DNA from: Phallusia mammillata
Taxonomy: Eukaryota > Chordata > Ascidiacea > Phlebobranchia > Ascidiidae
Direction: 5' to 3'
Length of the DNA stretch: 64,000 nucleotides
Assembly: GCA_003260075.1 (NCBI GenBank)
Contig: QLIY01000234.1
Span: 1 to 64,000 of the forward strand
Numbering within the stretch: position 1 is the stretch's first letter; the number at the start of each line of letters is the position of its first letter. A model generated the notes under the pieces. The model was given only the letters and a program-made list of their open reading frames with translations, had not been told where the DNA came from and did not search any database. The position numbers were made by a program, and so were the translations under genes. Below, one piece after another: positions 11,677 through 23,424 of this stretch.

Positions 11677-13491
11677 CGAAAAACATATGAACTGCCTTTA
11701 GTTTTTGTGTTAAATCACCTCGAAACAAGTCTTTTCACATTGGATGTGGTTTTAGTTCAAAAAAGTAAACTCTTCATACTGGCTTTCACATTTTAGGTGT
11801 TAAATTCAACCCATGATTAACCGAAGCTAAAAATGTCGTTGTGAAGGTTGTTAATAGAAAGGTTGTTAATATTCTTCTGCACACAGGCTTTTTTCCGATC
11901 GAATAAGAATCATATACAAAAACCATTACAAAACGCATCACCATCATACGTTTTGATAAATGTATCTGGTTAATGTCTAATAAAAGTAAATAACACAGTT
12001 ACATAAAGCGTCTTTGCTGTGTTCGTGTCATCTCTATGCTACAAGCCTTAAGAGTAGTAACAACAAGTAGGTCATTATCTTAGACGACACGTAGACAACT
12101 TTTACCACAACGATCAGTCAGGCGTTTCTTCTGGGTTCATCACGCCGCAATAAATACGCAATAAGTTCATCACGTTGTTTGAAAGCAGAAGGCTTTGTCT
12201 GGTTGATATCAAGTCGAGTTTGGAAAAATGGCAAGTGTAAACATACCAAAGTGGCACATTTGTACAAATGCCTTTCGGACCGCGTGGGCTGGTTAATTAC
12301 AGGTGTTGTTGACCGACAAAGCTGATCACTGGAAACCGTCAAGCGGTTTGTTTTTGACTCAAAGACATGTCAAAAAAAGTCCAGTGTATGTTTTATGTCT
12401 TTCTTCAGGTTAGCCAACTTTAAGGGCAGTTTGTATCTTTAAAGCACATGTAAATACTAACTATAGGATTTAGGTTAAACCCATATACGCCTACAATATT
12501 CATAAAAATGATTGCTTTGCCATGATAACGTTTTTGTTTTCATCATATTATTTATCCCCACCTGGGATTACTGACCACCAGTAATATCCATGTCCTGACT
12601 TTTTTGCAAGTTTTTTTACTGTTGCTTATAAAACCCTACACCATTTATGTGGGCTTATGTGGTTTAGAAACCAACCATTTGTTGTGTCGTTGAATCCTAT
12701 ATAAATGTGGATGATGTCACCTTGTAACGCGTCTGATTATTTGGAAATCGCGTCTGACTGATTGAGGGGGTCGCGTCTGATTATTTGGAATCCTTAGGAG
12801 AATTTCATTGTTCGTGTCACATCGCCTTTGTGCTGTGACGCGAAACATAAAACGGACAGTGATAGGTCCATGTGATACTCATGTACAAGTCCCTGATGTA
12901 ATGCACTGGTAACCGTACTGCTGTAGGAATAGCAAGGAATTTAACGTTGTGTTAAGATGTAATTGTTTCGAATTTTGCCGGTTTATAAGTTGTATCGAGA
13001 GATGTGGTTTAGAATTGCAAAATATTTAAGATAGGCAAGCTAGTCGGCCAACCATGTAGTGGATCACAACTTGTGACACACATTTATCAAAACTTAAAAC
13101 AGTTGGCAAATGTGTGGATGAGTCGATTGGTAAAAAATCAAAAACACAGACAGCAAATCATTTATTTAAAAGCAATAGTAGAAGTTATAGTGTTTTGTCC
13201 CAGGTCATGTAATAAGTAATCAAAAAGCAGTCAGGTGCGTATTTGTAGGTTGCGTTTTGGGACTACAAAATCACAACATTTGATTAAAAATAAGTGTAAT
13301 AATAAAATAAAAATTTTTTAACAAACTGTATGAGAAAAAAACTTGCATTCCAAGGAACTTTCCACCCCTGGGACAAACTGTTTAAATTGTAGCAATTCCT
13401 ATCAAACACAATCAAATTAACAAAAGTTCAAATAATGGCAAATCGTTGCAGAGTTATATAACGTTTTAATCCAGTGCCTTAGCAGCAAAGT
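11677..13491. other. Intergenic DNA between genes A and B
   Basis: About 1.8 kb, no gene seen. A likely polyadenylation signal AATAAA for gene A is at 11979-11984. At 12728-12790 the phrase CGCGTCTGATTATTTGG occurs at both ends with a partial middle copy, a small degenerate tandem repeat. The remainder presumably carries the promoter of gene B. Confidence 0.6.
11979..11984 (+). promoter_or_regulatory. Polyadenylation signal of gene A (candidate)
   Basis: AATAAA 303 bases after the stop codon of gene A. Position is plausible; no transcript evidence. Confidence 0.4.
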
Positions 13492-15818
13492 ATGAAACGG
13501 TTTATGTTCTCCTGCGTTGTGAATATGATGCTACTGTTCTTGTTGATGATGGTGGTAGTGGGGAGCGGTAAAACATATAAGGTAAGTTATCATGATCATT
13601 AGTGTTTGAGTTTACAATTTTGTTTATTTTAAACTTATCTTTAAGGTAATTTTAAATTCGGAATAAAACACAAGCATGCAAAATCGTTATTACAATAAAT
13701 AACTAATTTAGAATACATTTATTTACATATCAATTGTTTTTTTTTACAATCTATTCTTTAAAGTTCAAACTATAAACAGATTCATATTTAGTTTGTTTTG
13801 CAGAAGCTAAAACGTGTGAAAAGGAAGTATACAAATTGCAATGTTTCTGTAAGTTAACATGGTGTAACTGTGTTGATTTTGTTCATGAAGTATGGAAAGA
13901 TTAGTAGACAATTATAATTAGTAGACAATTATATTATATATTATAGAGGAATGTTTTTTTTTATTGGCAGTCGAAACAGGAACGTCGGATTACACGGAAT
14001 AACGGAACATGCCAGTTCGTGGTAATTCCAATTTGTGTTCATTCCGGTAGTGAAAAAATGTTTATAAAAAACTTCATTATACCGCTAATTATTTTTTAAC
14101 TTTTATAATAATATCACTTTTATCTTGGCTAATAAGAACAAATGCCTACTGTAGAAACAGCCAAAAACGCTTAAAAGTAAACGAGGTTTGTTACAAAAGG
14201 GAAAAGGGAAGTTAATTAGACAAGACGACGGATCGTATGTTCCTGGTTACTGCAACCCAGACCAATTTTTCACATCCAATACATGTCATACGTGCCCATT
14301 GCCTCACACGAACTGTTGCAATAACACACTTCTAAGATGTTTTTGCAGGTAAGCAAATGTATTTGGTATCTGTGTTAGTGAGGTTTCGCAAAGGGTTTAA
14401 AGCGCCTTCGCACTTCTCTCAACTTTTTATAGCGTACATAAGACTTTATGCCGTATATATTAACTTGTGGTTGGTTATAGCTTTCACATCTGATGTTGCT
14501 CACAGTGGTCCTCAGCGCACTTAGATAGATTAAGTATTTGCCCAGACACAGGTTTTACACAAGCTGGTGAAATGACTCCAACAGTGACCAACAAATACTA
14601 ACATAAACATTTCGTACAAGGAGCACATTACATTCTCTCCGTTCCAAAATTACCACAAGTTATTTGTATTGCCCGATAGACTATGTTGTTCAACCACTTT
14701 GCTCTATATCCCAGCCATTCCACAAATCAATAAAGTTATTTTACCAGCGAGTCCAAGTAACGTCTAACACTTTAGGTGGATTTGTTGGTGGTCGGTGGCC
14801 ACTGATTTGTGCATTAGAAATTTCTCGCAACGCCATGTAAATATATCATGTCTAAGAGACTTTGAATGTTTTTTGTATTATTGAAGTTAAATGCTTCACT
14901 GATATCAAACAGTCATGCATTATTGTCCAAAAAAGATGTGTTAAAATGCAGTTGCATAGTTTGATGTGTTAAAGTGATTTTCGCATCCATGCATTCCTTT
15001 CCAGCAGGGGTTGGAAAATCAACCTTTTTTTATGTGCAATAGTGGTTTGTCCAGCTGATTTTAATATTAATAAAAATACAGGTTAGTTGGTGTTGGCTAA
15101 GGTTTTATGAATATTAAGTTGATATTAAGTTGACAGTTGATTGATAAAACTGTTGTTCTTAGTCAAGCAGATTGCAAAAGCTTGTACCGTATGTTCTCAA
15201 CCACCACATCAACACCGGTTACAAAACCTTCGCCACGTATGACAACCACCGCTCCGATGACAGCAACTACTGAAAGGCAGGTTGAGACTTCAAAAGTTGA
15301 ACCTACTTCAATTTCCAAACAGGTTGTATGCAAAAAGAAATATTTCTGTGCTGTCACAAAAACGTTATTAGGGTAATTCCCAAACTGAAATTTCGAACCA
15401 CCCTAAAAATTTCCGTTTACGCCCTCCCTTATTATGCAGCACTAAACCATTCATCAAATGAAATGACTGCCAGTGTTTCACCGATATCTGTAAAATAAAA
15501 AATGCGGGGTAACACCCCATACATGTTTGAAATGGACAACCCAAACACTTTTTCACAAAAATCATTAAAATCTATTTTGTATAACCTCAGCTGAACACGA
15601 GCACATCACCTGAAGTTGCTCCAAAATCAACTGCACCAATAACAAAAACCTCACATGCGGATTCAAGTGGACAAAAAGGAAATTTAGGGTTGCAAGTGTT
15701 TTTAGTTTTCATTTCCGTGTTTGTACTTGTTGTTTTATTTAGTGTGCTTTCCCACCACATGGCGTCGATTGCTGCCGAGTCCATCCCAATTTACACAGTA
15801 GTTAACTATCAAAACTGA
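13492..15818 (+). CDS. Array gene B: single-module Cys-rich type I membrane protein, six exons
   Basis: Exons 13492-13581 (signal peptide MKRFMFSCVVNMMLLFLLMM), 13804-13848 (extra basic exon KLKRVKRKYTN), 13971-14021 (NNGTCQFV), 14161-14348 (Cys module GYCNPDQFFTSNTCHTC then NCCNNTLLRC), 15163-15322 (Thr-rich stalk) and 15591-15818 (stalk, helix, tail). Total 253 residues, all junctions in phase. The stalk acceptor at 15163 rather than 15171 is chosen because only it keeps the Thr-rich frame. The helix (LGLQVFLVFISVFVLVVLFS) is followed by a short tail with IPIYTVVNYQN, similar to the Tyr-containing end of C and E but lacking the Cys-Cys juxtamembrane motif. The KRVKRK stretch could be a furin-type processing site. 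Function unknown; small TNF-receptor-like protein is the best guess. Confidence 0.78.
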
Positions 15819-16723
15819 TTGTGCTACACCATCTTACCTTGTTTTGTGTCAAACCTTTAACGTCCAGTGTCTTAAACTTTTCTGTACCATTCGGTGTACC
15901 GTAATATTTTTCGTATCGCTATGCTATGTTGTAACTATCTAGTTTTATTTCTCTGCAACTGTGTTTTGATTCCAAATTGTACTACTTTTGTGCAGTAATA
16001 CCTAGTCAAAGCACGCTTCACTCATTGTGAATGAGCAGGGTTGCATGTAACACTTGCATGTAGCCTCTTAAGAGGTAAATTGTAAATGGTTTGCTTGCCG
16101 GTCCATACTATTTTTCGTGTTTACCAGCCGTAGATCAAGTGTAGCATTTCCTTAACACAGCGTTTGACTGTTTTGTAATCGCGATCAAACGTACACAAAT
16201 TAACACTTTATGGTTACTGGATTTTGCAATACTTGCTGTAGTACGTAAAAACAACAACGTCGACGCTGCCAGAAAAGTGCAACGCAAGTGCTGTCAACGC
16301 CAAAATCAATCCAGCACCGACTCTAAGTAAAAATCCATCGACATCTTCACTAATTTCTGTTTTGCGTTTGTTTACTGTGGTTTGAAAAACTTTATGACGA
16401 CCTGCTCTTTGCAATACCGACTTCACTAGGCAAGTGAGGATATTTTGGGATTGTTTAACGCGGAAAAGCACTTTTTAAGTCGAGTGTTCAAGTTAGGAAG
16501 CAGTTATTCTTGAATTGTTTTGACACTTTTTTACGTTAGAGCGAATTTTGTCTTTGAGCAAATCGTTGCGTAAAGTGTCTTGTGTTGTCATAAAAACGTT
16601 CTATTTTTCGTATAAGGACTGATTGACCGTTCAAATCATGTTAGGAATGCCAGTATATAAGTTAGTACGATTAAAAGTCGTTCAAAACCCTTTTTTAAAA
16701 GTGTAAAGCTGTGAAATAGGCTA

Positions 16724-16885
16724 TTGCTGCCAGGCATACTGTATAACAAAGTATTGCTCATCCAGCAGTTTTTATTATAAATAATCGACGTTTCGACGTC
16801 CTATACAAGACGCCTTCATCAGGATAATGACGTAACTTGGAGAACAAAATTCTTATAAAGCGACAAAATGCAAAACACACACACN
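16724..16885. mobile_element. Half of a hairpin MITE, ending at the N
   Basis: Contains GACGTTTCGACGTCCTATAC and GCCTTCATCAGG like the left arm of the hairpin element at 58651-58938. The opposite arm is missing and the sequence breaks at a CA repeat and the single N at 16885. A collapsed inverted repeat is likely. Confidence 0.6.
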
Positions 16886-17390
16886 TAAAATTTCTTCCAG
16901 CAAACATATTTGGTTCTGCCTGTGAACTGTTTTTATTTTTGTGGTAAGTGTTTTTGACAATTGTACTGGTGCTATAGTATACTCATACTGTGTTTCAGCT
17001 TCTTAAGCTACCGAATCTTAAGGAATTTGCACCTGAATAGCCGTACTGGCATCCCTGAATTGCACAACACTGCGTACATTTTGGTTTTTTTATCTCTTAA
17101 ATAAAGGTACATATTGTTTATTGCCGATGTTCTTTACCTAAATGGTACTTGAAAGCTAGCGTACACCGATATGTGATTGTCGAAAATGACGTTTAGTTTA
17201 CTTTCCGGTTGTTAGCGTTTTATGAATGCCATCCGCCTAATACTTCATCTACTTGTGTAAAACTTTTTGCTTACCCGATGATTTATTCTGTTTGTAAAAA
17301 GTTCCTTTTTATATGATTCAACACAAACAGAAACGAAATGTTAAACACATTTTTGCCCATGTATTGCATTGCCAACAATATTGTTTAGAT

Positions 17391-17710
17391 CAGGGATGTG
17401 CAACCTACGGCCCGCGAGCCAAATGCGACCCTTTGAGGTTGTGCGGCCCGCAGAGACGTTTGGATTTCAAATGTACTGGCAAATGAGTCCAACTATTTCA
17501 TATTTTTGAGCAGATTAATGCGCCAGATGCTATTTTTCTGCGACCTGGCAATTTGTGGCTAGAATCAAATGCGAATTTATTTGTAAGCTTAGTTAAGCAT
17601 ATTAGAGAAGCAACGAAGAAAAATCACCTAGTTTGATACACAGGTGCGGCCCGCGATCTAATTTTGGCAATTGTATTTGGCCCCACAGTGACAAAGGTTG
17701 CACATCCCTG
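17391..17710. mobile_element. hAT-like MITE, 320 bp, with perfect 8-bp target duplication
   Basis: Starts CAGGGATGTGCAACC and ends GGTTGCACATCCCTG, a perfect 15-bp terminal inverted repeat. It is flanked on both sides by GTTTAGAT. The homologous flanks after C and D (near 22399 and 29122) keep one GTTTAGAT and no element, giving clean empty sites. It has no coding capacity. The inner sequence with GCGGCCCGC is typical of widespread hAT-derived non-autonomous elements. Confidence 0.92.
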
Positions 17711-18410
17711 GTTTAGATCGAATTTTTTGCGTGCTGATGAGATTTTCTGAATTTATTTTTCTATGTCCGATTGATCAAATTTGTAACCTATATTACACTA
17801 AAGTGTTTATTCTGTATATTCGATAAAAATTGTTTCGTTTTTTTGCAAACATTTTGAACAATTTTTTTGAAGCTTTATTAAAAGTTATAATTATGATCCC
17901 AGAATTTGGATTTGGACATGATGTTTCGTGAGTGCAGCATAATAATAAATACAGCAAGATGATTCCAACGACTGTTTGTATAACAGAATTAAACAGTTGT
18001 ACAACGTTGGATTTGGTCGCAAAAATTACTGTGAAACAGTCGAACGATAAAAAAACGTTTTGGGGCAAAAAAATTATTACATATCATTAAAGGTTGTGTT
18101 TTTGTGGCAATATTTTGGCCTAAAAATTTAGCTTGTTTTCAATCTTTTACGTAAACCACACAGGGTCGTGGATTTTACGTACCGGAATCGCTAATTAACA
18201 ATAAAACTCTTTTATATTTCAGCACCCTATAAGTCTGGCTTACCTGGCCGTTAAGCGTCGGTCAGTGCAAACACTAATGACCCAATCTAGAAAAAAAAAA
18301 ACTTGCACATATTTCATCGACCTTTTTTTCGGCGCATGAACCGTAATGAAAATAAGTCGTCACATGTGGCAGTAAAATTGACATGCCTTAAAGATAGCTA
18401 TCAAATAAAA

Positions 18411-19001
18411 ATGATTTTTCCAAAAGATTTTCTGTTTTCTTTCTTGTGTTTTTTGGTGTTTCTTGTGCAGGTACGTTTTGTTTTATCATCTTGGTTTTGG
18501 AAAATAATTTTCAACAATATCCCGACGTCTTATTTTAAGCGTTTCCTTAGGGCAATATCATACTTTTTACCCACTCGGTGTTGTTAGGCATAAATCCGTA
18601 ATAAACCAGGGCTGTAGTGGCACCAACACACATTCAATGTTATTACGTTATGTCTGGCATGTAACTGTTTTATTTTTGTCTGTTTTTTGTGCTTGGAAAC
18701 AAAACTCAGTGTATTATAAAGCTATCTTTTGACTGGAAAGACATTACCCAAAGGTATAGTAAAGTAACCTGTGTGCTGTTGTATAAGATTTTTATTAAGT
18801 TTGCTAAACAGGCAAGCTTAAACAAATTTACTTTGCTAAGTAATGATTACCCATGAAGCATAGGTGTGCAGCCTGACAAGTCATAAAACTTATTAAGCCA
18901 AGTTAAAGTATTAATATGATTCTGTTTTCTTCCTCAACTAGAGCATGGGGGACAAAGATGTTTGGAAACATGAAGATTGTCCATTTAAGGTTAGTTGTGG
19001 T

Positions 19002-19075
<74 letters not shown>

Positions 19076-19895
19076 ATATACTTTAGTTTTTCATGAGCAC
19101 TTTTCAAAACATGCTATGAACTTGTAAAGGTCATCTTTCTCAAGATGTTAAAGCTATATGTGGTCTAATTTCGACACATGCTTTTTGTTGCGATTGTTTG
19201 TTCCAATATTAAGCACCTGTTGAAAATAACTTGCTAAAACAAACTGTGGCATCTAGAATCTTTAATGAATAACATATTTTGTCAGAATGCCATTCCCAAA
19301 GTAATATTTGGGCCGGAAGGAGCTTATTCAGGACTTTGTCCCAAAAACTCTTTCTACGTGAGACGACTAAAAGCTTGTCAAGTATGTCCAGGAAAACAGA
19401 CGAACTGCTGCGAAAACACGCTGCTAAGATGCTACCAGCATGATATGTAAGTATAATCAGCAGTCAGAGACCTAAGCTACTGTATGGTTAGTGAACACTT
19501 AGTCGAACCGTCGCGTTCTAGTCTAGTAGTTATCTACGGTTGACACTATGCATAGATGTGTCTAACAATTTTAAGCTACTGCACACTAGCAAATTACATG
19601 ATTGTTCGCAGGCAAACCTTGCAGAATTAAAACGTACAAAATATTGAAAGAACTTGTATTGTAGAGCTGCTGTGATGCGATCTACTGCTTGGGATAAAAA
19701 AACAAGATCAAATTGAACTTTTAACGTTGTTACTCAAATCCTTTTATTGTCACCAATCCCAAGCATTGAACTGATACGGTCGCGCTCTGCAGAAAAAAAT
19801 GACACGCACTCAAACTATCTCTTTTAAAGATAAGATAAACAAACAGCTTGCTTTAATTTTTATTCCACAAGACCTCTGGAAGGATACAGTTGTCT

Positions 19896-19962
<67 letters not shown>

Positions 19963-20933
19963 TTTATTTTATTTTTGCTGTGCAGCGACTGCAAAGACCT
20001 GATCTCGTCTTCTGCCATTACCACGACGACTTCCTACGTTACACCAAGCACGACAGTTACACCTTCGACCATACACTCAACAACATCAACCCCAATAGCA
20101 GATGTCACAGTCAGTTCCACAGCAAGTGGAACGCAGACGACGTCATCGACTGTAAGTTAAAGCAAGAACAGAGATATCGTCTTAAAGCTGCTTGTACTTG
20201 GACTTTTGAAATCACAAATCTTTCAAAAACATTTTAGCTTATGCTACGAAGTCTGCACGTTTAGATACAAGCCATGACCTCAGCTTATAATTGACTTTCG
20301 AACTTTGATTTTCTGGCAAGTAAAAACACACTCCAACAAACGTATAAAAGAGTACAGGTGTCGATTTTTGATTTACGATTAATTATTCAAGAACTTTAAT
20401 CTGTTAACTATTCTCTGTTTGCATGATGAAAATTCTTAAAAAGCAAAGCTACATGGACGAATTTATCCGCTTTCTGATTGCTCTTGAAATCAGATGCTGC
20501 CAACCAATATTGCACGAAATGAATGGCACGTTGTCATTAACACTTCAAACCGCTTTCGCCCAATTAGGCTGCATTAAAAAAAATTGTAGTAGTTGTTAGA
20601 CAACTCAAACATTTTGAAATAGGCAAGTTTTTATCGCTAACAAGCGTCTTCCACAAAATAATTGAAATCTCTTTTCTACAGCAGCCGAACACATCACCTG
20701 TTGCTCCAAATACAACTACACCAATATCGAAAACCTTACATGCGGATTCAAGTGGAGGAATAGAAACCAGTACACTAGTGTTAATAATTTGGATTTCTTT
20801 CACTGTGCTTGTGGTTTTACCTATTTTAGGTTTACTTTTGTGGGTTACAAAACGCTGCTGCAAAACCTGGCAAAACGAGCAAAATGCCGTGATCAACCAA
20901 GTTTATATAGGCATTCCATATTATCAAATCTAA
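18411..20933 (+). CDS. Array gene C: single-module Cys-rich type I membrane protein with Tyr tail
   Basis: Exons 18411-18470 (signal peptide MIFPKDFLFSFLCFLVFLVQ), 18942-18989 (SMGDKDVWKHEDCPFK), 19286-19446 (Cys module LCPKNSFY, KACQVC, TNCCENTLLRC), 19986-20151 (stalk, Thr/Ser repeats starting DCKDLISSS) and 20682-20933 (stalk end, helix, tail). Total 228 residues with phases 0,0,2,0. The helix (about LVLIIWISFTVLVVLPILGLLLW) is followed by TKRCCKTWQNEQ and NQVYIGIPYYQI at the C terminus. The RCC juxtamembrane pair may be palmitoylated. The Tyr end resembles NPxY plus YxxI sorting or SH2/PTB docking motifs, but here Pro is replaced by Gln. It forms a close subgroup with D and E and shares several kb of flank with them. 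Ligand unknown. Confidence 0.8.
19003..19075. other. Long poly-C tract, 73 nt, in gene C intron 2
   Basis: Follows the exon 2 donor of gene C. In genes D and E the same intron reads straight through (near 24737 and 31101), so the tract is an insertion or a substitute for local sequence after a shared GGTAC. Confidence 0.75.
19897..19962. other. Long poly-C tract, 66 nt, before gene C exon 4
   Basis: Sits about 23 bases upstream of the stalk-exon acceptor. The corresponding position in the D locus (near 26795) has TATTTTATTTT and no tract. Gene E has its own long tract at almost the same place. Confidence 0.75.
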
Positions 20934-20948
20934 TTGTAAGCTATAGAC

Positions 20949-21061
20949 CAGGGGTGGCCAGACCTGCTTCATGCTCGAGTCGCACGTCACATAACTTAGT
21001 TTCAAAGAAGTCGCAACACAAAAAATCAAAAACGAATTTATCCGCAGTTTGGCCACCCCTG
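20949..21061. mobile_element. hAT-like MITE, 113 bp
   Basis: CAGGGGTGGCCA at one end and TGGCCACCCCTG at the other; flanks CTATAGAC and CTATAGAG match at 7 of 8. The homologous sites after D (27914) and E (33500) read CTATAGAG or TTATAGAG without an insertion. Confidence 0.85.
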
Positions 21062-21079
21062 CTATAGAGTATGGACAGT

Positions 21080-21080
<1 letters not shown>

Positions 21081-21160
<80 letters not shown>
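21081..21160. other. Long poly-C tract, 80 nt, 3' of gene C
   Basis: The homologous flank of D (27930-27975) is ordinary sequence with a short natural run of six C. About 45-50 bases present in the D flank are missing here, so the tract replaces sequence rather than simply adding to it. Confidence 0.7.
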
Positions 21161-21631
21161 ATTGACTAGTGTAACCATCCAACGGCATTACAGTTTGTTG
21201 GGAGTAAACTAATTGTGCTTTACAATGTCACCTTTTTGTGTGTAAAATTAAACCCCTAGGAGGTATGTCTTAAACAGTTCTGTACCTTTCGCTAAACAGC
21301 TTGTGGATTTTAAAACGCCGCCAACAAATATCTCGGTTAGGTTCAAACACTGTCACCAGAATATTACGAAAACAATTGACCTAATTGCATATGCTGGCCG
21401 AATAACGTAATGCATGGCCGAATTTCGCTTATCGCTATATTCCGCTTGTCAGATTTATTCCGACACCCCTCAAATTTCTATTTATTAGGTTATCTCATAT
21501 TGTGATTGTGTTGTAATTCCAAATTATACTATTCCTGTGCCGTAATACCTAATCGAAGCACGCTTTCCTCGTATTAAATGAACAAAGTTGTACAAGTAAC
21601 AAATCACTAAAAATAATTTTTTCCTGCCCAT

Positions 21632-21632
<1 letters not shown>

Positions 21633-21704
<72 letters not shown>
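21633..21704. other. Long poly-C tract, 72 nt, 3' of gene C
   Basis: In the homologous E flank (34010-34080) ordinary sequence follows the shared GCCCATTC. The sequence resumes after the tract at the counterpart of 34079 (AAACGTACACAAA), so a stretch of roughly similar length is replaced. Confidence 0.75.
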
Positions 21705-23424
21705 TTGCCTTAAAAACGTACACAAATTGACGTATTAGCGCAAATGCATTTTGTACTACCTGTAGGCAAATCGTCCGTGTTGTTTTCTGTCATAAAAACG
21801 CTTTGCTTTGCCAAAAAAGCATTACTGCTAGGCAAGCTGTTATGGGAGTTAGTGCGAACAAAAATCTGTTTCAAACGTGTTTGCTAACATTTCTCATAGC
21901 AAAAGTTTAATTCTGCCTATGAGCTGTTTTTATTTTTGCGGTAAGTGCTTTTGACAATTGTACTGGTACTAATATACTGTGTTTCAACTTCTTATCGCTA
22001 GTTCGAGCTGTCGAATCTTAAGGAATTTGCACCTGAATTGCCGCACTGGCATCCCTGAATTGCACAACACTGCGTACACGTTGGTTTTTTACTATCTCGT
22101 AAATCAAGTGTTTTTAATGTACACAGCATCGTTTATTCCTAATGTTCTTTACCTATATCGTACTTAAAAACCATCGTACATCGCATATAATAATCAATAA
22201 AAATGAAATTTAGGACACTATTTACGGTTGTTGACGTTTTTTGAATGCTTTCCGACTAATACTGCAAATCGACATGTGTAAAAGTGGTTGTTTAGCAGAT
22301 GATCAATTCAGTTTCCTTGTGTATGAATTAAACATGAACAGAACTTAATTATGAAACACATTTTTGCCCTGAATGATTTGCTGTCGTTGCCAACAGTATT
22401 GTTTAGATTTATTTTTTGCGTGCCAATACATGTTTTTGAATTTAATTTGTCATACCCCCCCCCCCGTTGGATTTGGTATCACAAAAATTACTGTGAAACA
22501 TTCGAGCAATAAAAAACATCGACTTTGGGGCAAAAGATTTATCACATATCATTAAGGTTTGTGTTTTTATGACAATACTTTGGCCTGGAAATTTTGCCTG
22601 ATTTCAATCTTTTAAGTAAACTACACGGGGTCATAAATTTTACGCACCGGAAAAGAAGTCGCTATAGCGAAAAAAATTCGCTTATTATAATAAACAATAA
22701 AACTCTTTTGTATTTCAGTACTCTGCGGGCCTTGCTTACTTATACATGCTGTCGACCGTTGGTCAGTGTAAACGCTAATGGGCTAACCCAGAAAAAAAGC
22801 TTGAAAATATTTTATAGTTGAAAATTTTTAGCTTCTTCGCAAAAATGTGTTGCGAATTTAAATTAAAGCAATCTGGTTTTAAATAGAAATAGCAAAGAGC
22901 AAGATCCTCAATCGTTATCAGTACGAAGTCTTGTGAGTTATTAACGTAATTACCCTGTCCCCCCCCCCGCAAAAGATTTATCACATATCATTAAGGTTTG
23001 TGTTTTTATGACAATATTTTGGCCTGAAAATTTTTCATGATTTCAATCTTATAAGCAAACCACACGGGGTCATAAATTTTACGCACCGGAAAAGAAGTCG
23101 CTATAACGAAAAAAATTCGCTTATTATAATAAACAATGAAACTCTTTTGTATTTCAGTACTCTACGGGTCTGGCCTACTTAAACATGCCGTCGACCGTTG
23201 ATCACTGTAAACCCTAATGAGCTAACCCAGAAAAAAAAAACGCTTGCATATATTTTTTGGTTGAAAATTTTTTAGCTTCTTCGCAAAAATGTGTTGCAAA
23301 TTTAGATTAAAGTAATATTGTTTCTGTTTTCACAACAATGTTGGGTATAGCGCCTCATAGTGTCATTTTTTCATTTTTACCATGTCATGTGGTTGCATCA
23401 CGCTTTAAAGAAACAGGTTCTAAA

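Larger units (their letters stand above)
15819..18410. other. Intergenic DNA between genes B and C
   Basis: No gene seen. Much of it (about 15.83-18.2 kb) is homologous to the flanks following C, D and E; for instance ATCTTAAGGAATTTGCACC recurs near 17016, 22017 and 28759. It contains a MITE half at 16724-16885, the only N in the window (16885), and an intact hAT-like MITE at 17391-17710. Short frames in the repeated flank decay between copies, so I treat it as duplicated non-coding DNA. Confidence 0.65.
20934..23424. other. Intergenic DNA between gene C and the D locus
   Basis: Family flank homologous to those after B, D and E, with two long and two short C tracts. 22460-22800 and 22970-23230 are copies of the same segment around the tract at 22959-22968. 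No gene seen besides the MITE at its start. Confidence 0.65.

Noticed and set aside
18945-21188. Open frames with long Pro or Gly runs at 18945, 19799, 19890, 20832 and 31939
   Set aside because: Homopolymer artefacts; the real exons at these places are in another frame or begin after the tract.
21979-22167. Possible small protein in the flank after gene C
   Set aside because: The homologous flanks after B, D and E break the frame, so it is duplicated non-coding DNA.
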